Assembly: GCF_009765735.1 (NCBI RefSeq)
Contig: NZ_LMUW01000207.1
Span: 272,046 to 326,625 of the forward strand
Source of the DNA: Xenophilus sp. L33
Lineage (GTDB): Bacteria; Pseudomonadota; Gammaproteobacteria; Burkholderiales; Burkholderiaceae_C
Reading direction: 5' to 3'
Length of the DNA: 54,580 nucleotides
The number at the start of each line of letters is the position of its first letter. Position 1 is the stretch's first letter. Below the pieces are notes generated by a model. The model made no database searches. It was given only the letters and a program-made list of their open reading frames with translations, and was not told the DNA's origin. This document shows, piece by piece, positions 50,357-54,580 of the stretch. The position numbers and the translations under genes were made by a program.

Positions 50357-52115
50357 GATGGTTCGTTTCCTGGGATCGGCGGGATCTGCGCGGTCACCGG
50401 GCCGTCCCTGAAGCGGATGTCGAGGTCGCGCGACGAGAGGGCCTGCGCACGGGAGGTCACCAGTGCGCCGTCCTTTGTCTTCACGATCGCAAAGCCGCTA
50501 GCCAGGGTCTTTTCGGGGCCCTGGCCCGTCACCTCTCGCATCAGCGCCTGCGCGCGCACGCGTGCTTGCTGCAGTGCGCCTGAGGCGCGCTCGGCCACTT
50601 GCTGCAGGCGGCGGCCACACGCTGGGCCGCGGCGCCGCTGCGTTGCAGGACATGGTCCTGGGCAGCCTGCGTCTGGGCGCGCGCGGCGGCCAGGGTGGCC
50701 AGGGATCCGATGCGAATCGAGGTCATGAATGACGGAACGCTCTTGCGTGCGGCTGCCAAGTCGTGCAGAACGCCGCTTCGCAGTTCGTTGCGCAATGCCA
50801 GAGTTTCTCGCGCCGCGACGTGGACCTGGCGCGTGGCGTGCACGGCGACCCGATGATGTTCCGCGTCGCTGCGCTGCCGGGCACTGGCCAGGTGCAGACG
50901 GGCGTCGGCAGTCACTGTGGATTGGCGTCTTTCTATGGCCAGGCGCGCGGCCCGTGCGGCTTGTGCGCTCTCAGAGGCAATGGCCTGCCAGGCCGACGAA
51001 GCCTCGCGCGCCCGTCGAAGGATCTGTTGCTCGATGCCGGCGACCACCTTGCTGGGGGTATCGAAGCGTGTATGCGCCACCTCGTCGGCCAGCGTGCTGT
51101 CGCGCTCATGGCCGATGCCGGTGAGCACGGGGATCTCCTGGTCGCAGATGAAGCGGGCGAGAAGGTAGTCGTTGAGCCACGCCAGATCGTTGACCGCGCC
51201 ACCGCCGCGGATGAGGGCGATGGCGTCGGGCGGCTCTTGCATGTCCCGCAGCGCCTGCAAGGCCGCCGCGGCAATCTCGCCGGCGGCGCCCTCGCCCTGA
51301 AAGCGGCTGTGCGCATAGACAAAGCGGCACACGCCAAAGCGCGCGAGCCGCTTGGCTTCCTTCTGAAAGTCGCCCAGGCCCGCCGCCTCCCGGGGGGCGA
51401 TCACGAGAACCACCCGGAAGTCCCAGGCCGGCGCGAGGCTCCGGTTGCGATCGAAGACGCCTTCGCGGTGCAGTCGCTCGCGGATCTCCTTTTTGCGAGC
51501 TTCCAGGTCGCCCAGGGTGTAGTCCGGGTCGATGGCGTCGATCTCGAGGCTGAAGCCGTACTGGGCCTTGAAGACAGGCCGGGCATGGACCAGCAGCTTG
51601 ATGCCCGCGCCGATCACGGCACCGGTGGCCTGCTCGAAGTCCGGAAGGATGCGAGCGGCCGTGTTCGCCCAGATCATGGCGCGGACCCGCGCGATCGGCT
51701 GACCGGCGCTGTCGCGCTCGGACAGTTCGAGGTAGACATGGCCGTTTCTCGCGGTGGCTTCGTTGACTTCGACCAGCGTCCAGACGCCGCCCTCGAAGGC
51801 CCGCGCCACGGCCGCTCCCACGCTGTTCAGCAGTTGCGAGAGCGGGATGCCCCTTCGCAAGGTCGCGACGTCGCTGGACCCCCTGCGTGGGAGCGACATG
51901 GCAGCAGTCCCGCTGTCGCTTGCCGGAGCGATGGTGTTCTGCGAGGGCGTACTCGCGAGCGCGTTCCGGGCGTCCAGGGGCAGCCAGGCGCTGAAGGCGG
52001 CCAGGTCAAGGCCGTCTTCGACATACCAGCGCTTGACGGCGCCGTCGAATCGCGCGCCCAGTGCCTTGGCGGCATCTTTGGATCGAAACGGGACGTCGAG
52101 ATAGTGGCGAGACAT
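50353..52115 (-). CDS. xseA: DUF5710-XseA fusion, exonuclease VII large subunit (frameshifted near the 3' end)
   Basis: The start is the ATG complementary to 52113-52115. Residues 1-47 form a DUF5710 domain (YLDVPFRSKDAAKALGARFD, RWYVEDG, LAAFSAWLP). The XseA catalytic body follows: GVWTLVEVNEATARNGHVYL, VLVIAPREAAGLGDF, and the core DAIALIRGGGAVNDLAWLND. The frame ends at 50541, but the C-terminal part continues in another frame to 50353 (VAERASGALQQARVRAQ, TLASGFAIVKTKDGALVTS, ALSSRDLDIRFRDG). A shift of one deleted or two inserted bases at about 50600-50630 separates them. It is either a sequence error or a truncation of about 80 residues. The gene is coupled to the XseB-like gene. Confidence 0.85.
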
Positions 52116-52668
52116 GGGACGAGCAGCCTTGCGAACCGAACCCGTCGGTGGTGCAGTCCGGGTCCGTGGCGCTGGCCTTGTGGAGCATACCGGAGCGAAT
52201 GCCGGGCGTCGCTAGACCAAGGTGCGGCCGTTTGCTCGCTCATGCGCTCGCTTGGCAGTAGGTGAGGCGAGCCGGTGCGGGCCGCCGATCGAGGAGGCGG
52301 CACCCTGCCGCTGTCGACATCGGTAGGCGCCTCTCCAGCTTGAAGTAGCGTGCCGAACCACGTTGGAATGCGCCGCCCTCGTCCTCCCCTTGCCCCCGGC
52401 CCTTTACATGGCCGAGGTGGGCGCAGTCGACTCCGGCGCACGGTTCGGCTCGCAGCCGGCGGCTGGGCTGGGCGCGAGCCGAAGTCAGGATTTCCATCGG
52501 GTGCTCACGCACACTGGCCTGCGACACAACAGTAGACCAACCCCGTAAGATCGAAATACACTAACGGCAGTCCGAACTCATTCAATGACGAACTCCGCCT
52601 CACACGCAACTGGCCCCGCCTTCCATATTCAGGCCAAAAGACGAGTCGAGCGCCGTTAGCGTATTTTG
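52116..52668. other. Divergent region between xseA and the recombinase gene
   Basis: About 550 bases. A minus-strand open frame of 95 codons (52240-52527) is arginine-rich and has no ribosome binding site; I do not call it. The part nearest the recombinase (52554-52666) is bounded by a 15-base inverted repeat. It is the natural place for promoters and recombinase sites. Confidence 0.5.
52554..52666. repeat. Inverted repeats flanking the recombinase promoter region
   Basis: AAATACACTAACGGC (52554-52568) and GCCGTTAGCGTATTT (52652-52666) are complementary at 14 of 15 positions, 83 bases apart. The right arm ends three bases before the recombinase ATG. Such paired arms could be binding sites of the recombinase (core-type sites) or of an autoregulator. 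Confidence 0.6.
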
Positions 52669-53694
52669 ATGACTCCTGTTTCCCTCTTCGAGGAACGCCC
52701 TGCTTTTGCCCTGCAGTCGGCGTTCGATCAATGGCTCGCAGACCAACGCGCATCGGGTGGGTTGCGCCAACCCGCATCGATCCAGGTCTATGGCGACATG
52801 TGGGGAAGCTTCGTGGCTTGGTGCCTGGGTCAGTCGCCTGGCGTCACCCTGGAAGCGCTGACCGATCAGGATCTGCAGGCTTTCCAGGCGGCGCGCTTTG
52901 GGATGAAGACCTCGGACCTTTCATGGACGCCGCGCCACGCCTTACGCTGGATGCGCCTGATCGATCGTGTCCTGCGGCACCACGCCGCCACCCAGAACGT
53001 GGCCCCGAACACCGCGGCGGCCGATTGGGTTGCAGCGCACCCGCGAGTTCGCTATGCGGACGCTGCGAGTGCGGATCCTTTGCCCGAATTTCTGTCCGTC
53101 TCGGAGGTCCGTCACCTCATCGCCTTCCTGTCGCAGGCCCGGCCGCGTCCTGGCCTGGCGATGAACCGGCGTGTCGCGCACTTGGCCTTTACCTGGCAGG
53201 AGTTGCGCAATCGCGTCGCCGTGGCGCTCCAACTGGGCGGAGGTCTCACCCCCGGGGACGTGCGGGTGCTGACCATCGACTCGCCGACCTCCAAAGGCGC
53301 AGGCACGCGAGAGCGCCCGTGGAAGCTTGTGATTCCTGGGAATGGCAACTCCGGCCCGCGTGAGACACCTATCGCGCCGTGGGCAGGCGAATTGCTGCAG
53401 CACTGGCTGCAAGTCAGGATGCAGGCAGGCATCCTCGGTTCTTTTCTATTTCCCTCGACTCGCTCCGGCAAGCAATGGGGAAAGGATTCGCAATACAAAT
53501 GCGCCCGCCAGGTCCTGGATGACGCAGGCTTGGACAGCAGCGAGGGCGGATCGTTTCGGCTGCGCCACACATTCGCCCTGCGTCAGTTGCGCCGCGGCAC
53601 CGAAGCCATCCAGGTCGCCCGCTGGCTCGGCGTCGAGCCTGAAGTAATGAGCCGGTACACCCGTGTGATTGCCAGTCCCGTCGACGTGGTTTGA
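52669..53694 (+). CDS. Tyrosine recombinase-like protein with altered catalytic residues
   Basis: A 341-residue integrase-family protein: SAM-like core-binding domain (about 15-110; SIQVYGDMWGSFVAWCL) and catalytic domain (about 140-335). Arg299 in RLRHTFALR and Tyr330 in SRYTRV fit the second catalytic Arg and the nucleophile. But the first catalytic Arg position reads GLTPGDVRVL (Thr194), the first catalytic His is Phe296, and the last His/Trp position is Val322 (LGVEPE). Such losses are seen in some element-encoded recombinases. The sequence may therefore work with a partner or be non-catalytic. It is divergent from xseA across the inverted repeat. Confidence 0.85.
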   Translation: MTPVSLFEERPAFALQSAFDQWLADQRASGGLRQPASIQVYGDMWGSFVAWCLGQSPGVTLEALTDQDLQAFQAARFGMKTSDLSWTPRHALRWMRLIDRVLRHHAATQNVAPNTAAADWVAAHPRVRYADAASADPLPEFLSVSEVRHLIAFLSQARPRPGLAMNRRVAHLAFTWQELRNRVAVALQLGGGLTPGDVRVLTIDSPTSKGAGTRERPWKLVIPGNGNSGPRETPIAPWAGELLQHWLQVRMQAGILGSFLFPSTRSGKQWGKDSQYKCARQVLDDAGLDSSEGGSFRLRHTFALRQLRRGTEAIQVARWLGVEPEVMSRYTRVIASPVDVV

Positions 53695-53923
53695 AGCGAC
53701 CCGGGTTCAAGGATAACGGGCCTCGAGCCTTCGCGCCCTTGATCCCTGTCGCTCCCAGCCATTGGACGCACAGGTATCCATTTCGGTGCGAACGCGCAGG
53801 AAACAAAACCCGCAGAGTGCGCCCGACTTGACACCTTTGACACGAGCGCATTGACTCCGGACTGTGGCCGATTTGCCAGACGGAGTAAGCTATGCGACCT
53901 TTCAACTTCTCTAAAATTCAGCA

Positions 53924-54466
53924 ATGGCACAGTCTTACTTGCAGGTCCAGAAAAAAATCGAGCAATTGCAAAAGCAAGCCGAAGCGCTGCGCGACAGCGA
54001 GATCAAGGGTGTGGTGGATCGAATCAAGATCGCGATCGCCCATTACGGACTGACTGCGGCGCACCTCGGGCTGGAGTTGGGCAGGAGCGGCACCCGTACG
54101 CGCACCGGCAAGGCCGCGGGCAAGTCGGCACCCTTTGGTGATGGCACCGGCAACGTATGGTCGGGTCGCGGTCCGCGTCCGCATTGGCTGCGCGACGCCT
54201 TGCAGGCGGGCCGCTCGATCGAGGAATTTCGTTTGGGTGCCGCTGTGTCGGCCAGATCGGCTACATCGACCACATCGACACCAGCGAGTTCCGATGGCAC
54301 CAAGCCCGCCAGCGCGACCAAGGGCCCTCGCAAGCTCAAGCGCGCCCCTTCCAAAGTCAACTACAGCGATGACGCTGGCCATTCCTGGACGGGGCGCGGT
54401 CCTAAGCCCCGCTGGTTGAAGGAGGCGATCGAGAGCGGCAAGTCGCTCGCGGACTTCGCAAAATAA
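53924..54466 (+). CDS. H-NS-type nucleoid protein with two DNA-binding domains
   Basis: A 180-residue protein. Residues 1-48 form the H-NS oligomerization coiled coil (QVQKKIEQLQKQAEALRDSE). Then two copies of the C-terminal DNA-binding domain follow: WSGRGPRPHWL (79-89) with DALQAGRSIEEF, and WTGRGPKPRWL (155-165) with EAIESGKSLADF. The 45-residue linker between them is Ser/Thr/Ala/Lys-rich. A usual H-NS of this group has one such domain in 95-135 residues. The duplicate would let one subunit hold two AT-rich tracts, silencing horizontally acquired DNA such as its own neighbourhood. It lies 229 bases after the recombinase gene. Confidence 0.93.
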   Translation: MAQSYLQVQKKIEQLQKQAEALRDSEIKGVVDRIKIAIAHYGLTAAHLGLELGRSGTRTRTGKAAGKSAPFGDGTGNVWSGRGPRPHWLRDALQAGRSIEEFRLGAAVSARSATSTTSTPASSDGTKPASATKGPRKLKRAPSKVNYSDDAGHSWTGRGPKPRWLKEAIESGKSLADFAK

Positions 54467-54484
54467 GAGCGCAGAGAGGTCGAC

Positions 54485-54580
54485 TCAGGCCGCGACGCGC
54501 TGCGCGACTGTGTCGTCGGCGGCGCCCCTCGCCTGATCCTCGCCAACCAGGTTCGTTCGAACGACGTTGAGCATTCCAGC
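54485..54580 (-). CDS. C-terminus of an unknown gene (partial)
   Basis: A minus-strand frame enters from the right edge and ends at the TGA complementary to 54485-54487. The 31 visible residues (MLNVVRTNLVGEDQARGAAD, then an Ala/Val/Arg tail) are of normal composition. Convergent to the H-NS gene with 18 bases between. No family can be named from so little. Confidence 0.4.
   Translation of the reverse strand, partial: AGMLNVVRTNLVGEDQARGAADDTVAQRVAA

Noticed and set aside
50590..50640. Programmed frameshift in xseA
   Set aside because: No slippery run, no following stem or Shine-Dalgarno-like stimulator; error or mutation is simpler.
52240..52527. A 95-codon minus-strand gene upstream of xseA
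   Set aside because: Biased composition, no ribosome binding site, no homology features.
1..54580. CRISPR arrays, tRNA or rRNA genes, transposases
   Set aside because: No regularly spaced repeats, cloverleaf-like conserved arms, rRNA segments or DDE-type transposase frames were found on reading.

Overview
The window looks like chromosomal or chromid DNA from a high-GC betaproteobacterium of the Burkholderiales, most probably Comamonadaceae (Variovorax-like). This rests on the codon use, the many Bug-type and ABC solute receptors, the PaoABC-type molybdenum hydroxylase, an H-NS of the GRGP type, and the DUF4331, DUF4142, DUF3606 and DUF2252 proteins. I saw no rRNA, tRNA, CRISPR array or recognisable insertion sequence.

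Layout. (1) 0-23 kb is a stress and regulation region rich in small genes and broken genes. It holds a partial catalase-like gene, a LexA-like S24 repressor with a candidate operator, two copies of a divergent module (small helical protein and Crp-GAF regulator), a Tat-exported SDR with DUF4142, relics of an ATP-dependent DNA ligase, a strong LexA box in front of a small unknown gene, a paoABC operon ending in a GAF-receiver protein, an SRAP gene whose start codon is damaged, a PHB-depolymerase-type esterase, DUF2252, and DUF4331 with a lipoprotein. (2) 23.5-36.5 kb is a coherent catabolic island. An amidase and a NitT/TauT-type ABC transporter (one ATPase, two permeases, with the receptor encoded separately) are joined by an FAD oxidoreductase, an exported alpha/beta hydrolase, a DUF1330 protein, a ring monooxygenase, an extradiol dioxygenase and an FAH-family hydrolase. 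LysR and IclR regulators accompany them. Three similar LysR-type sites precede the three uptake/hydrolysis transcription units, and an IclR-type palindrome precedes the ring-cleavage unit. (3) 36.5-48.7 kb holds MgtC, a LivJ-type receptor with threonine aldolase, a Bug receptor with a DUF2817 peptidase and LysR, and a polar amino-acid ABC operon that contains an aminotransferase-class-IV protein without the expected lysine and ends in a GntR/FCD regulator. (4) 48.7-54.6 kb is accessory: remnants of an enolase-superfamily gene and a Bug receptor, then XseB and a DUF5710-XseA fusion, a divergent tyrosine recombinase with altered catalytic residues, and an H-NS protein with two DNA-binding domains.

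The most unusual points are these. The XseB-like protein ends in the SSB C-terminal tip motif and sits next to the XseA/recombinase/H-NS cluster. The duplicated Crp-GAF/small-protein module has a different member broken in each copy. The three LysR boxes and their flanks suggest one regulon across the catabolic island. Around ten genes are frameshifted, truncated or reduced to relics. Some of the single frameshifts could be assembly errors, but the deletions and remnants cannot.
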